A stretch of 64,000 bases of DNA from Flectonema sp. DT1601 (GCA_964019425.1 OZ025804.1:62001-126000), one strand, 5' to 3'; shown: positions 1-10,466, counted from the first letter of the stretch. Notes: generated by a model from the letters alone, not told the origin. Numbers and translations are program-made.

Positions 1-356
1 TTCTGTGATTAAATAAAATAACTTAACTTGATTAGTTGTTAGTTGGTAATTATCAGGTTATTATTTGTTACTTTTACTGAGCTTGTTCTTACGACACTTA
101 ACCACTTATTTAAAAGTGGTCGTACAAGCAAAGCATATTCATAACAACCATTCAGATTATTTCACTGATACATTTTTTCTATAAATAGCAGTACAGGATA
201 CACAAGGAGATAGCTTAATAAACAGTACCTCAAAGAAAAGAACGGAACAGAACAATAAAAGATAGACAAGGAGAGGTTGAGGGGAGGTCAACTCCTCGAT
301 AAGTACTCTTCACTTCATTAATTAACTGGATGGTTACTTTTAACTGTTGTACTCAA
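1..356. other. AT-rich intergenic DNA
   Basis: I see no gene, RNA or repeat here. It lies downstream (minus strand) of the PDZ gene and probably holds its 3'UTR. Confidence 0.5.
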
Positions 357-2348
357 TTAGTTAGTGTTGACTTCAATATATTCCAACTTCTCAACCCAAC
401 CTAACGATGCCCACTTGTCTCTACCACCAGCTGCGTCAACTGCAAGTCTTCTCGCCTCTGGTGAGTATGTCAGCGCCTGCTGTCTCGCAGCTTCTTCAAT
501 CTCCTCTTGTTCGACATCCAGAGCACTGCTGGAGTCGTAAGGACAGGCGTTGCCCTTTTCAGTGAGCGCATCTCCACAGGATTTGTGGTAGTGCTCTCCG
601 CAATCACCGCAGAGAGAGAGCGTTCCAGCCCATATCACTTTCTTACATACAGAACAACGTGTAGGTCGGAGAGAAGAAAAAGCTTTCAGTCTGTGACGTA
701 CACAAGTACAATCTGACCACCTCCAAGTGAGGAATCCTTGACGGAACTGCAGCAGAACGTATTCCGTGTCTTCAGCTACGATGATCTTCTTTACGATTGC
801 TTTGTGACCAGCTTTAGATCGTTGATTTTGAGTGTAAGGAATTAGAGGCGTTAATTTAGTTCTGACTCTCAGGTTTTCTCTCGGCTTCCAAGTTGGCTCA
901 TCCTTTGTCGCTACTGGGATGTCATCAGGTGTGTCAGTCGATTTAGGGTTCTCATCATTCTCTCTGTTGTTCTGAGTGAGTCCCATTAGCGTTCTGAAAC
1001 TTGTCTTCCTTTGCTCTGACACTGCTAATGAAGACACACAACTCTCTTCATCACTATCTAACATGTAAGGAAGAATTGATTCTTTAGCAGCATCTATCTC
1101 AATACGACCAGCGTGTACTGGTGATGTGTTTCTTGGAGAACTAACATCAAAGATTTCAGGGTTTTGAAATAATCCCCTCTCAGGTGGTAGTGGGACATCA
1201 TCAGAGTCTCTCCAATTATCAACAAAACCACTCTTTTCAGGTGGTGGTCGAACCATTGACATGTACCCATCACCAATCATTAATAGTTTCTTGTTTCGAG
1301 ACTTACTTCTAACATCACGAGGGGCTGCAATGATTTGAATTTGAAATCGATCAGCTGCTAGTCTCGCTCTAGTTAAAGCTGATCGGAGGTCAGTTAGAGA
1401 CTTTATTGGAGCTCCAGCAACGCTCTTGATGACACAACCGCGGGTAAGACCTGCTCGATCGAAGACAGATCCGGCAATAGGATCAGTCGCTAGTCGCAGT
1501 ATTTTATTATTATTTTCTTCATCTTCTGGATCAGGTAACTCCTCAACAACATAACCCATATTATCATCATCTGATTGGTTATGTCTAATATACAATGTTT
1601 GCAGCACAGGTACTGTTGGATCCGGTAACGTTGGGTCAGCATACTCAACACACAAAGTCACAAGTTTATTTTGATGAACTCTTCCATACATAACTTCTTC
1701 ATTAAAATCTTTAATCGTTTTTATCGGTTTTGAATTAATAGAATGCAGCGTCACGTTGTTTGGTATTCGATTAGCTCCAGCTGGACTATTCTTTTCTATT
1801 GATGAGATCTGAAGACCTTTTTCAGTTTCAATACATTCAATTCCCCATCTGTCAAGATGGTCATTCAGTCTTAAATGATAAGTTATAAAATTATCTTTTA
1901 TGATTGCCGTTGGTTTTATTCTTATCGTGTACACTGGGGACATCTGAATCCTAGAAAAGTCCTCAGAGTAAGTCATAGGAATATCGTTAACAGATGTTAG
2001 GACACCAGGAGGGACTAGTTGCTTGCTAGCAATAGTTCCCGGTGTTGGAGATACCACTACTCCCATTCCCCAGGTGGGATTCCTTGATTGCGGATTCAAA
2101 CCAAAATCACCCAAAGAAGCCCCTTCTTTAATCAAATCGATTTCAATTTCATCAATTTGAGGATCAACTACAACTGGAGCACTCGTACTGTATATCGGAT
2201 TACCTCTGTCATCCCTACCGAGAAGTGGTTCTTCTCGATCAGAGAGCTGTCTTCGTCTAATTGCCAAGTAAAAACCGCCCGCAAATATCACAACCAATAA
2301 TACAGCTACGGCAACCAGCACTCCGGCTACACAACCCGCATTGCACAT
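357..2348 (-). CDS. Single-pass membrane protein with PDZ-like domains and a C-terminal zinc-binding module
   Basis: 663 aa. Residues about 5-32 form one strongly hydrophobic segment followed by basic residues (IRRRQ), so this is a signal anchor or type I/III membrane protein with a large soluble part. Three PDZ-like stretches follow at about 75-145, 165-240 and 260-345; the third is the clearest, with a GSVFDRAGLTRGCVI core. A long Ser/Pro/Asp-rich linker leads to a Cys/His-rich module at about 550-605 (CSVCKKVIW, CGDCGEHYHKSCGD) like a C1 or RING/PHD-type zinc finger. The start fits a TTTTCAG acceptor at 2360-2362, leaving an 11-nt leader. It is probably a membrane-anchored scaffold binding protein C-termini; this role is inferred from the domains only. 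I do not recognise the exact family. Confidence 0.8.
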   Translation of the reverse strand: MCNAGCVAGVLVAVAVLLVVIFAGGFYLAIRRRQLSDREEPLLGRDDRGNPIYSTSAPVVVDPQIDEIEIDLIKEGASLGDFGLNPQSRNPTWGMGVVVSPTPGTIASKQLVPPGVLTSVNDIPMTYSEDFSRIQMSPVYTIRIKPTAIIKDNFITYHLRLNDHLDRWGIECIETEKGLQISSIEKNSPAGANRIPNNVTLHSINSKPIKTIKDFNEEVMYGRVHQNKLVTLCVEYADPTLPDPTVPVLQTLYIRHNQSDDDNMGYVVEELPDPEDEENNNKILRLATDPIAGSVFDRAGLTRGCVIKSVAGAPIKSLTDLRSALTRARLAADRFQIQIIAAPRDVRSKSRNKKLLMIGDGYMSMVRPPPEKSGFVDNWRDSDDVPLPPERGLFQNPEIFDVSSPRNTSPVHAGRIEIDAAKESILPYMLDSDEESCVSSLAVSEQRKTSFRTLMGLTQNNRENDENPKSTDTPDDIPVATKDEPTWKPRENLRVRTKLTPLIPYTQNQRSKAGHKAIVKKIIVAEDTEYVLLQFRQGFLTWRWSDCTCVRHRLKAFSSLRPTRCSVCKKVIWAGTLSLCGDCGEHYHKSCGDALTEKGNACPYDSSSALDVEQEEIEEAARQQALTYSPEARRLAVDAAGGRDKWASLGWVEKLEYIEVNTN

Positions 2349-3110
2349 GTGCGGAAGGACTGAAAATTATAAAAGTGAGTTACGAGTTTTTTTTTTATAA
2401 AAAAATAATTTCACAACAACCCCTCCATCTGATCATCTGATCATCTAATTGTTAACTGTTGAAGGACGAGTTGGTTATGAAATGAGGAGTTATTTAGTTT
2501 TTCCTCTTTTTTATTTTTTTTTTTTTGAAGCAGGGGCAAAACAAACAAAGAAAGAAATGACTAATTCCATCCACGAAGAATAATAACAATAATCAAATAT
2601 CCAACAGAGATTACATAAAGAATCACCACTTTGAGTACCTCACGCTACTTGAGTCATTACTATTTTCGACGTCTTAGAATGGAAAGTTTTACTTCTTTCA
2701 GATTCTTTTCAAAAACTTACCAAAAGGGAAGACCTCTCTTGGTGGGTATACAAAGATCGTTTTTTTTTTTTTTTTTTTTTACACATGCGATCACGACCGG
2801 ACACACACACGAAAACGTATAAAAAATAAAAGAGAAAGGAATTTAGTTTTGAATCAAACGAAAAGGAAAAGAATAGCTCTTTATCAAACCCGAGACCAGG
2901 AGTGTTCCTTTCTACGGGGATTTGGTGAAAAAGAAGAAAGAAAAAAAAATAAAAAACTCCCACGTCGTTTGTGTTGGGAGTATTTCGTTGATAGATTCTC
3001 ATCGCTGATTTTTTTTCTTCTTTTATTTGTAGTAAAAATCTTTTTCTGTTGTCACACGCTAATGTTTAAAAAAATAAAACACGGGAACGATACAAAGGGC
3101 AGGATAAGCC
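2349..3110. other. Intergenic DNA with homopolymer tracts
   Basis: It carries the splice-acceptor region of the PDZ gene (2360-2400) and poly(T) runs at about 2515-2526 and 2760-2780. No coding exon is evident on either strand. Confidence 0.5.
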
Positions 3111-4577
3111 AAAGGAACTCAACACATTTATGCCTTCTGGGCATCACGGAGAACTTCTACAACGGACTTGAAGGCGAACCACTCAGGGATGTCCTCTCCA
3201 GCTCTCAATCTACGACGGAACTCAGTTCCCGAAAGCTTGAGCGGCTTGAGGTCCTTGGCCTTGGCATCGTCAGCCGCCATGTAACCTTCCTCAGTGTACA
3301 CCAAGTTCAGGGAAGGAACGGTCTTCATTCCGAGCTCTGGTCCGTACTTGGCAGCGGTCTCCTGGGCGTCGTACGCACCGTAGTAGTCCTCTCCGGTGAT
3401 GCTCGACTTGCTTCCAGCCATGTCTCTTCCGATGATGAAGTGAGTGCATCCGTAGTTCTTTCTCAACAACATGTGCTGAATGGCTTCTCTTGGACCAGCC
3501 ATGTGCATCGAGTATGGCATGTATGCCCAGAACACGCTCTCGTTCTTGGTCTCCTCCTTCAACACTTCGTAGGTGTGGTATCTGACGGTTCCCGGAATGT
3601 CGTCAGCCTGGGTAGGACCGCAGGTTGGGTGAACCAAAACAACACCTCCAGAGTCCACGTTTGGTGCATCCAGGGCTCTGGTAAACAACTCGTAGTGAGC
3701 TCTGTGAACAGGGTTTCTGCACTGGAACGCAACCACGTCCTTGTCCAGTGGAAGGAATGAACGAACCTCAGATGGGGTCGCACATGGGAAGTCTCTCTTT
3801 GGAAGGGAGAGTCCGTGAAGGGTACCTCCCATGTAGTACTGACCACGCTCAGTGGCAACCATCAGGCATCCAGGGTGCTCCAGCTCGGAAGTTCCGTACA
3901 ACTTCTTGCATTCGGCAACCTTGTTTGGCTTGAACTTCGAGGTCACGTCCATCACGGCCATTGGGACCTTGTTGTAGGTCAAGAGAACGTGTTGTCCTTC
4001 CTTCACATCAGTTCTGTCAGTGTCCAGGCACACTGGAAGACCGAAGATGTTTCCGTTAGTCAACCTCATGTCATCGACAACCGACTGGTAGTCGTCCTCT
4101 CCCATGAATCCCTCGAGAGGTGAGAACGCTCCAGTTGAGATGAGCTGAGTGTCACATGATTGTCTCTCGTTAAGTTCGATTGTCACTCCGTTGCATCTCG
4201 CGATCAGGTCGGCCTTCTCGGCATCGTCCGCCACCATCTTGTTGATGAGGGATCCACCGTGAGGGGTGTTCAAGAATCTCGCCTGTCCTCTGAGAGCAGA
4301 TCTTCCGAAGGTCTTCATGACGTTCATTTTGAGATTTGTGTGTTGGAGATGATAGCTGAGTGGGGGGGGAAGGAATTTAGCAGCAAACGCACACGTTCAC
4401 ACTGGTGACCCGAATCACGAAATTGAATAAGAAGTAACAACACAAATGATCCATTCTGAGATGCGTACCTGCTGTGGGAAGAATATGTTAGTTAGACCAA
4501 ACAAGTGTAATAATATAAATTCAGGGAAGCAAACAATACAAAACCCCCCCAACAATCAATCACCAGTATCGATCAGT
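3111..4577. repeat. Segmental duplication copy 1 containing an ATP sulfurylase gene
   Basis: These 1,467 bp are nearly identical to 10467-11933 (constant offset 7,356). I saw only about two or three substitutions by eye, one a silent change near 3719 and one in the G-run upstream of the ATG. The block covers the whole gene, its leader, the splice acceptor and about 220 bp of upstream DNA, then identity stops abruptly on both sides. Confidence 0.9.
3128..4327 (-). CDS. sat: ATP sulfurylase (sulfate adenylyltransferase), copy 1
   Basis: 399 aa. It makes adenosine 5'-phosphosulfate and pyrophosphate from ATP and sulfate, the first step of sulfate activation. The active-site QCRNPVHRAH (H208 and H211) is intact, as are GRDMAG (300-305) and the C-terminal GTEFRRRL...IPEWF element. 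There is no APS-kinase extension, so it is a single-domain Sat. Residues 1-25 are rich in Arg, Ser and hydroxylated residues and lack acids, like a mitochondrial presequence; organelle targeting is an inference. The start follows a C-rich tract and CAG at 4356-4358, giving a 28-nt leader. Codons are strongly C/G-ending compared with AT-rich neighbours, suggesting high expression. The encoded protein appears identical to copy 2. Confidence 0.95.
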   Translation of the reverse strand: MNVMKTFGRSALRGQARFLNTPHGGSLINKMVADDAEKADLIARCNGVTIELNERQSCDTQLISTGAFSPLEGFMGEDDYQSVVDDMRLTNGNIFGLPVCLDTDRTDVKEGQHVLLTYNKVPMAVMDVTSKFKPNKVAECKKLYGTSELEHPGCLMVATERGQYYMGGTLHGLSLPKRDFPCATPSEVRSFLPLDKDVVAFQCRNPVHRAHYELFTRALDAPNVDSGGVVLVHPTCGPTQADDIPGTVRYHTYEVLKEETKNESVFWAYMPYSMHMAGPREAIQHMLLRKNYGCTHFIIGRDMAGSKSSITGEDYYGAYDAQETAAKYGPELGMKTVPSLNLVYTEEGYMAADDAKAKDLKPLKLSGTEFRRRLRAGEDIPEWFAFKSVVEVLRDAQKA

Positions 4578-5355
4578 GTTATCATACTATCCAAGTACGA
4601 AATAAAAGACTATCGCGAGTTAGTCACGAGCGGTAACAAAATACCGCACAGTTGTTTGCTTTTACGCGGTCGCTGAGATCAATTTAACCTGTAAAGAAAG
4701 AAGTTGGTTTGGTTTAGTTTCAGCCGAAACAAGACAGCTCTCTCCAGTGACTTGCCGAAGTTAGGCCATCCGTGAATGGTGGTGCCCATCCTTACCCAAA
4801 TTAGAACTAGTTGCTTCAGCCATTTTGTGATAAAACACCTCATTCTGAAACTATTTGTGTAGGAAAGGTCCCTTTGCCCAATCAATAATAAGGTTGCAAG
4901 ATTTCTTTTTTTTTCTTTTTCCCAACCCCGGTACTTAATATTACTACTTTATTTATGAAGCATAGGAAGCCAAAAGTTCAGCAAATGCTCACAGTTGAGA
5001 TCGCTACCAACTGTGAGACTCTTATTGAGGTAAGAGACGTAGAACCTGAAACAGATAACTACCTAGCAGACAGTGTTAGAGATGGTTGATAATGTTAACT
5101 TTTATCAAAGAGAGGGAGAACCGCATTAGATTAGAAAATAAGAAATAAAAGAAATAATACCAAATAAAACAATACACCAGAGGATAGAGTCGCACTTATA
5201 TTCCACCCGGGGAATTTCACAGCAGGAGGCGTTTTTACTAGAAAAGAAATAAAAAAATGTTTGGATTTCGATGTGCGCCCAAAATACCCTGAAGTGGAAA
5301 CTTCACCAGCAACGTATTCTATTGGTAGGCAGTATCTACTATTTTTTATTTTCCT
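4578..5355. other. Intergenic DNA, possible tiny gene only
   Basis: A pyrimidine tract with TTTCAG near 4850 on the minus strand is followed by an ATG and a 52-codon frame, which also contains a GTAAGG...CTTTACAG intron-like stretch. The product resembles nothing I know, so I do not call a gene. Nothing else is visible. Confidence 0.3.
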
Positions 5356-5410
5356 TCCCTTCATAGATGGAAGTGAAAATCAGCCACAAAATTTTGTAGG
5401 GCCAAAATAG

Positions 5411-5466
5411 GGCGCTGGAGGGCGCTGGAGGGCGCTGGAGGGCGCTGGAGGGCGCTGGAGGGCGCT
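5411..5466. repeat. 10-bp minisatellite
   Basis: GGCGCTGGAG is repeated perfectly five times and followed by a partial GGCGCT. It lies just inside the left end of the inverted-repeat element. The reverse-complement motif AGCGCCCTCC recurs inside the right end, so it may be a subterminal transposase-binding array. Confidence 0.9.
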
Positions 5467-5652
5467 TTTTTAATTAAATTTAATATAATGCCGAGCTCAT
5501 TTTGACACACCCCTGCCCTCAGCGAGGGTTGAATCGCATCTTATTTGACTTTTCTCCGGTTCGCCCGATCAAATGCGTCTCCGGGATATCAGTTTACTTG
5601 CCACTAGTAAACTTCTTTTTTTTTCTCACAAGGTACCATGAAGACCGGCCTA

Positions 5653-6034
5653 TTAACAGATTAGCAGCCTCTTGAATCCCTCTATATTCGACTCGGTGCA
5701 TTCTGCGGGACATATCTCCACGTCGCTAAGCTCCTTGTAGATCTGGGATGCATCGTCCACTGAAATGAGTTTCAGCTTCAGGGATTGCAGCAGGCTACGG
5801 AAGCTCTCAAGGAGTGGTGAGGCCCCCATTGTTTTTGCCATTGTTGATTTCTTTGTGGAAGTCCAGATACCTCTGCTGGCGTGTCAGTTCATTGTACATC
5901 ACGTTTCGACACAGTTTCAGGAATTCCATCATGGGGGGAACTTTGATACGATACATCATGGGGGGGGTTGTATGTTCGATTTTGTAAAAATTACAACTGT
6001 GTTGTATCATAAAAACATAAAGATAATTTAACAT
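5653..6034 (-). pseudogene. Frame-broken coding remnant inside the inverted-repeat element
   Basis: Two overlapping minus-strand frames appear to continue one another: 5807-6034 (…YNELTRQQRYLDFHKEINN) and 5653-5841 (ASPLLESFRSLLQSLKLK…). A +1/-1 shift near 5825 would join them into about 90 residues ending with EGFKRLLIC. A G-run (5946-5953) and poly-G-rich repeats interrupt the 5' part. I do not recognise the protein; it may be the end of a transposase or a captured gene. Confidence 0.35.
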
Positions 6035-6225
6035 TAGTTTTAAATACAGTGACTAAGGGTGATGCGCAACTTAGCATATTAAAGTAACTATAGGTTTCGA
6101 GAGTAATCCATATACCTCTTACCTCTATTCTCTCTCATCAGTATGGTGTAGAAGTAAGTCAGTCAAATGTTGAGACTGAGTCATTCCAGTTTGCAGGACT
6201 GGAATGTAGTTACTTTGTCATCATG
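5970..6225 (-). repeat. Dispersed repeat, copy 1
   Basis: About 250 bp aligns with 50735-50985 on the same strand at roughly 85% identity by eye, with long exact blocks such as GAGTAATCCATATACCTCTT. CATCATGGGGGG...ACTTTGATACGATAC motifs flank this copy on both sides (about 5928-5957 and 6217-6249). In both copies the repeat lies just 5' (minus-strand sense) of a short open frame, so it might be a promoter or leader segment of a mobile unit. Confidence 0.8.
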
Positions 6226-6964
6226 GGGGGGGGACTTTGATACGATACGAAAAGATTTATCTGGGAAGAATACTGCAGGTCTTTGCACAAAAAAATAAAA
6301 ATACTGTCACCATGAAACAGAAGGCGTTGAACATTGCCTGGTTTCTTTGGTGGAGGCCACGTGAACGTAGTTGAGCACCTCTTGCCTACGCTACCGTAAC
6401 AGTGAAAAACAGCTGTAAATTAAAATCAATGTGAAAAAAATAAAATGAAACCAAAGGTTAACAGTGGACGAATCCGACGTAAGGCTTTCCTAGACTACTC
6501 GAGTCTTCAGCGGTCCGCTCGGTGATAGCAGCCTAGGAAGGACAAGCTCACCCATCTGCCTGGAGACCATTCAAATTGGCTCGCTCTAAATTGGCGACCT
6601 AAACGCTCTACCCTATCGCCGCGATTGCCACTGAGGGGGGGGGGGGAAATCCCTCGTGAGTTTCCTTAATCTCTGTCGCAAACGCGTGGGTGAAGTAGTG
6701 AATAATAAGCCACCGGATCGGATCGTCCACTGTATCGGATCGTCCGCCTCCTCCTCCCCTTAATCACCTCCTGAATCCCTTTGAGGTTCGAGCTTGCCCG
6801 ATCGACCACTGCAAACACAAAATTTGGGTATATCTTGTGAATACTTACTAACACATCACGGATTACCTATTGGTAGACGGTCTCCCCCCACCCACCACGT
6901 ATTCAGATACACATCTGACGGCAACAGTCTGGCACCAATTACTTGATGGCGCATTGCGGTAACG

Positions 6965-7195
6965 CCATCAAGACAGAAACCGTGCGAGGATACAAATTTC
7001 TTCTTAACAATTGCTGATCCTTCTCAGCTACTCGCGGGAACAACTTCGAAATCCTATCGTGCAAAGGAAACTTAGGGTCGTAAGTTGTCCTGATAAACAT
7101 GGCAAACCATGCTGCCACTCCATCTGTAGCGGCACCATACGCCGCTGCACGCGCGAACCGCTCACTCCTCTCGGTTGACCAGCAGATTCAGTTTC
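6965..7195 (-). pseudogene. Unidentified coding remnant inside the inverted-repeat element
   Basis: An open minus-strand stretch of about 75 codons without its own ATG start contains RSERFARAAAYGAATDG and later FPLHDRISKLFPR and ends with a stop near 6967. It looks protein-like (balanced composition, aromatic residues) but matches no family I can name. It may be the remains of the element's transposase. Confidence 0.3.
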
Positions 7196-7810
7196 AGTTG
7201 CCGGTTAGGCTCATCTGACTATTTTCCCTTGTGTTTGCTAGTATTGCAGTGCTTCAACACATTGAATGGATCCACACCGTTTGTGCCATGAGGCATCTGA
7301 CACCAGTAATCCCAGAGGACGTCATCCCGATTCCAAGCGGAAAAAAAAGCTCCAGAATTTCTGGAGCTCCGGTGGTTTACTGGTATGAACCCCGTGACAC
7401 CCTTTTTTCTCTTTTTCGTAAGACTGCCAAACTTGTCAAAAAAAATTTTTTTGGCTTTCTGTGTCAAAATACTTGTGCGTCAGTGTAAGTCCGTCAATTC
7501 CAGCTGTCTTATAGTAATAAAAAAGGTAAAAAAAGCGCCCTCCAAAATTATTAAAAGCGCCCTACACGCCCTCCAAATTGTAGGGCACTTCCATCTATGT
7601 CCCTTAGAGTTTTTTTTAATTATTTTTAATACACGTATCTCCGCTCGGGAGGATGTGCGAGTTCTCCTTTTTTTCGAAGAAATATTTCATAAACTGCTAC
7701 GGAAACCGATTCACGAGCTCACAACAAAATTATATTTCTTCGTTTGATTTTCAAATTGTTTCTACTCACAGAAATAGAAACCTAAATAACAAAAAAAAAG
7801 AGTTTAAGAA

Positions 7811-9718
7811 TCAATTCACCACTTTATACTTAATGATCTGCTTCTCAAAGAGAGCGCTATTACTTTCAGGCAACCTGACAGATTTAAGAGCGTTGCATTT
7901 ACCGAGAAAGCGATCACTAACAGCAGTGACACAACTAAGACCAGAGAGGTCAAGAGAAGTTATTTCTGAACAGCCATACAAGAAATCATCACCAATACTG
8001 GTGACACTACTAAGACCTGAAAGGTCAAGAGCAGTGATTTCTGAACAGCAATACAAGAAAAATTCACCAATAGTAGTGACATTACTAAGAACTGAAAGGT
8101 CAACGGACGTGATTCGTCTACAGAAATACAAGAAATTATCACCAATACTGGTGACACTACTAAGACCTGAAAAGTCAACAGAAGTGATTTTTGAACTGTA
8201 AGACAAAAAATGATTTCCAACAGTGGTCACGCTCCTAAGACCTGAAAGGTCAAGAGCAGTGATTTCTGAACAAGAGTATACGAAATTATTTCCAATAGCG
8301 GTGACACTACTAAGACCTGAAAGGTCAAGAGCAGTGATTTCTGAACAGCAATACAAGAAAAATTCACCAATAGTAGTGACATTACTAAGAACTGAAAGGT
8401 CAACGGACGTGATTCGTCTACAGAAATACAAGAAATTATCACCAATACTGGTGACACTACTAAGACCTGAAAAGTCAACAGAAGTGATTTTTGAACTGTA
8501 AGACAAAAAATGATTTCCAACAGTGGTCACGCTCCTAAGACCTGAAAGGTCAAGAGCAGTGATTTCTGAACAAGAGTATACGAAATTATTTCCAATAGCG
8601 GTGACACTACTAAGACCTGAAAGGTCAAGAGCAGTGATTTCTGAACAGCAATACAAGAAAAATTCACCAATAGTAGTGACATTACTAAGAACTGAAAGGT
8701 CAACGGACGTGATTTGTCTACAGAAATACAAGAAATTATCACCAATACTGGTGACACTACTAAGACCTGAAAAGTCAACAGAAGTGATTTTTGAACTGTA
8801 AGACAAAAAATGATTTCCAACAGTGGTCACGCTCCTAAGACCTGAAAGGTCAAGAGCAGTGATTTCTGAACAAGAGTATACGAAATTATTTCCAATAGCG
8901 GTGACACTACTAAGACCTGAAAGGTCAAGAGCAGTGATTTCTGAACAAGAGTATACGAAATTATTTCCAATAGTAGTGACATTACTAAGAACTGAAAGGT
9001 CAACGGACGTGATTTGTCTACAGAAATACAAGAAATTATCACCAATACTGGTGACACTACTAAGACCTGAAAAGTCAACAGAAGTGATTTTTGAACTGTA
9101 AGACAAAAAATGATTTCCAACAGTGGTCACGCTCCAAAGACCTGAAAGGTCAAGAGCAGTGATTTCTGAACAAGAGTATACGAAATTATTTCCAATAGCG
9201 GTGACACTACTAAGACCTGAAAGATCAACAGAAGTGATTTCTGAACAGGAATATAAGAACTTGTCTCCGATAGTGATAACTCGTGAGATGCCTGTTCTGT
9301 TGGAATTTGAATTGCGGAAAGCAACCTGTTTGGCATCTGAAGGCAGCAGGTCACCGTTAACAGTGAGGCAACCATCCTCTGTGAATGTGGGGGTGTCGAG
9401 ATATAAATTCTCTGTAGCGTGCTCTTTGATCCAAAGAAGCAACTTCTCCCGTTTTGCATCATCAACAAACCAGTGTATGCCGAATATCCTAAACTGCTTC
9501 TTCACCATGTCCAACTCGCTGTTTGCAACTATTCCATGATCTGTTAGTCGCTTAGTTTCGCAAAGGGTATCACCGGCAAACGAGAGTTCAACTTCCTCTG
9601 GATCGACATCCCACTCCTCAGCCGCCACCGCCAACACATCGCTCACAAGGGTATCAACACCAGCAGTCACAGTCACTGCGGGGAGTCCCAATTCCGGCCA
9701 CGTCACAAAAACTTGCAT
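7811..9718 (-). CDS. Ubiquitin-like domain fused to BspA-type leucine-rich repeats, copy 1
   Basis: 635 aa. Residues 1-75 have the ubiquitin pattern: MQVFV start, an acidic helix (DTLVSDVLAVAAEEW), then LSFAGDTL...LTDHGI matching ubiquitin's IFAGKQL...LSDYNI. There is no C-terminal Gly-Gly, so it is a fixed domain. From about 130 to 610 run BspA/LRR_5-type repeats of 23-25 residues (ITSVDLSGLSSVTSIGDNF pattern). The start matches the sister gene at 12237 and follows ACTAACACCCCACAG, with a 21-nt leader. No signal peptide or membrane segment is present, so it is probably intracellular and used for protein binding. The repeats are almost identical in DNA, so copy number is likely unstable. Confidence 0.85.
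   Translation of the reverse strand: MQVFVTWPELGLPAVTVTAGVDTLVSDVLAVAAEEWDVDPEEVELSFAGDTLCETKRLTDHGIVANSELDMVKKQFRIFGIHWFVDDAKREKLLLWIKEHATENLYLDTPTFTEDGCLTVNGDLLPSDAKQVAFRNSNSNRTGISRVITIGDKFLYSCSEITSVDLSGLSSVTAIGNNFVYSCSEITALDLSGLWSVTTVGNHFLSYSSKITSVDFSGLSSVTSIGDNFLYFCRQITSVDLSVLSNVTTIGNNFVYSCSEITALDLSGLSSVTAIGNNFVYSCSEITALDLSGLRSVTTVGNHFLSYSSKITSVDFSGLSSVTSIGDNFLYFCRQITSVDLSVLSNVTTIGEFFLYCCSEITALDLSGLSSVTAIGNNFVYSCSEITALDLSGLRSVTTVGNHFLSYSSKITSVDFSGLSSVTSIGDNFLYFCRRITSVDLSVLSNVTTIGEFFLYCCSEITALDLSGLSSVTAIGNNFVYSCSEITALDLSGLRSVTTVGNHFLSYSSKITSVDFSGLSSVTSIGDNFLYFCRRITSVDLSVLSNVTTIGEFFLYCCSEITALDLSGLSSVTSIGDDFLYGCSEITSLDLSGLSCVTAVSDRFLGKCNALKSVRLPESNSALFEKQIIKYKVVN
7921..9120. repeat. 300-bp coding tandem repeat in the Ubl-LRR gene
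   Basis: Three nearly perfect 300-bp units start at about 8221, 8521 and 8821, plus a partial unit from about 7921 to 8220. Each encodes 100 residues, or four leucine-rich repeats. Unit differences are few; for example one 25-residue repeat is replaced by its neighbour in the 8821 unit, as expected of unequal exchange or gene conversion. Confidence 0.9.
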
Positions 9719-10466
9719 TGTTTTTTTAGTTACTATTTGCTGTGGGGTGTTAGTATATAGTTTATATGGATGTAAAGAATGCCTTGAGGCGCAATAATTA
9801 TAAATACGACCCCCACATTAAATCTCGAATTGGGTTTTTTTTTATATTTTTTATTCATCAAACACCTGAGAAAGAAACCTGAGAAAGAAATAAGTAGCTA
9901 CCCGACTACTACTATGAGCTCTCTGAATGCCACCAGACTAAGATCATCTCACGGTGTAATGTCGTGATGATCTCTCTGATGTGGTGGCTTCCATCTGCAG
10001 TAGCTGTATTCTGATTGGGTCAATTCGAAACGAATGGTTTAACTAAATCATTCCTGTAGTACCGAAAAGAATCCTTTGAGGTCTGCAGACAACATTCTGG
10101 ATTCTACACATTCTGAGAGGACATCAGAGTTGTTATAATATATTTAGGATTCCTATTGAGGGGATAAAATTATTTTATGATTAGGAAACTCAAAATTTTT
10201 AAATAACTGAAAAATGATACACTCTGGCTCTGTTCCTCAATATCGAAAAGGAAGAAAAAAAAAAAGAAAAAAAAGAAGAAGAAGACAAGACGCGAGTCCA
10301 TCTCGCATTCTCGAACCAACTCATTAAAGTTAGACTTCACTATTTTTTATTTTCATTTTTGAAACGCTTGATAAACCAAATTGATCAACATAAGTGAAAC
10401 CTTTTTTTTTTTCCAGCAGTTTTTTCGTTCTCATGCGGGAGCCAGAGGGGGAGATGGATGGAGGGA
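9719..10466. other. Intergenic DNA
   Basis: It contains the acceptor of the Ubl-LRR gene (about 9740) and an A-rich tract at 10252-10285. No gene is visible. Confidence 0.5.

Larger units (their letters stand above)
5356..7605. mobile_element. DNA-transposon-like element with 14-bp inverted repeats and 6-bp target duplication
   Basis: CATAGATGGAAGTG (5362-5375) is matched by its exact reverse complement at 7586-7599. Directly outside both ends is TCCCTT (5356-5361 and 7600-7605), as expected of a 6-bp target-site duplication. The body is 2,238 bp. Both ends carry subterminal GGAGGGCGCT-type motifs in inverted orientation (5411-5466 and about 7535-7580). Inside are only decayed minus-strand coding scraps (about 5653-6034 and 6965-7195) and a dispersed repeat. 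I cannot assign a superfamily; no DDE or DDD motif is visible. Confidence 0.7.

Noticed and set aside
2709-3002. Minus-strand 97-codon Phe/Lys-rich frame
   Set aside because: Built from homopolymer and pyrimidine tracts; no homology or start context.
2849-3760. Plus-strand 303-codon frame over ATP sulfurylase copy 1 (and the 240-codon frame at 10394-11116)
   Set aside because: Antisense shadow of a well-conserved enzyme with biased codons; the product has no recognisable features.
8223-9101. Regularly spaced direct repeats resembling a CRISPR array
   Set aside because: The 300-bp period is coding (four leucine-rich repeats per unit), units have no unique spacers, and the genome is eukaryotic.
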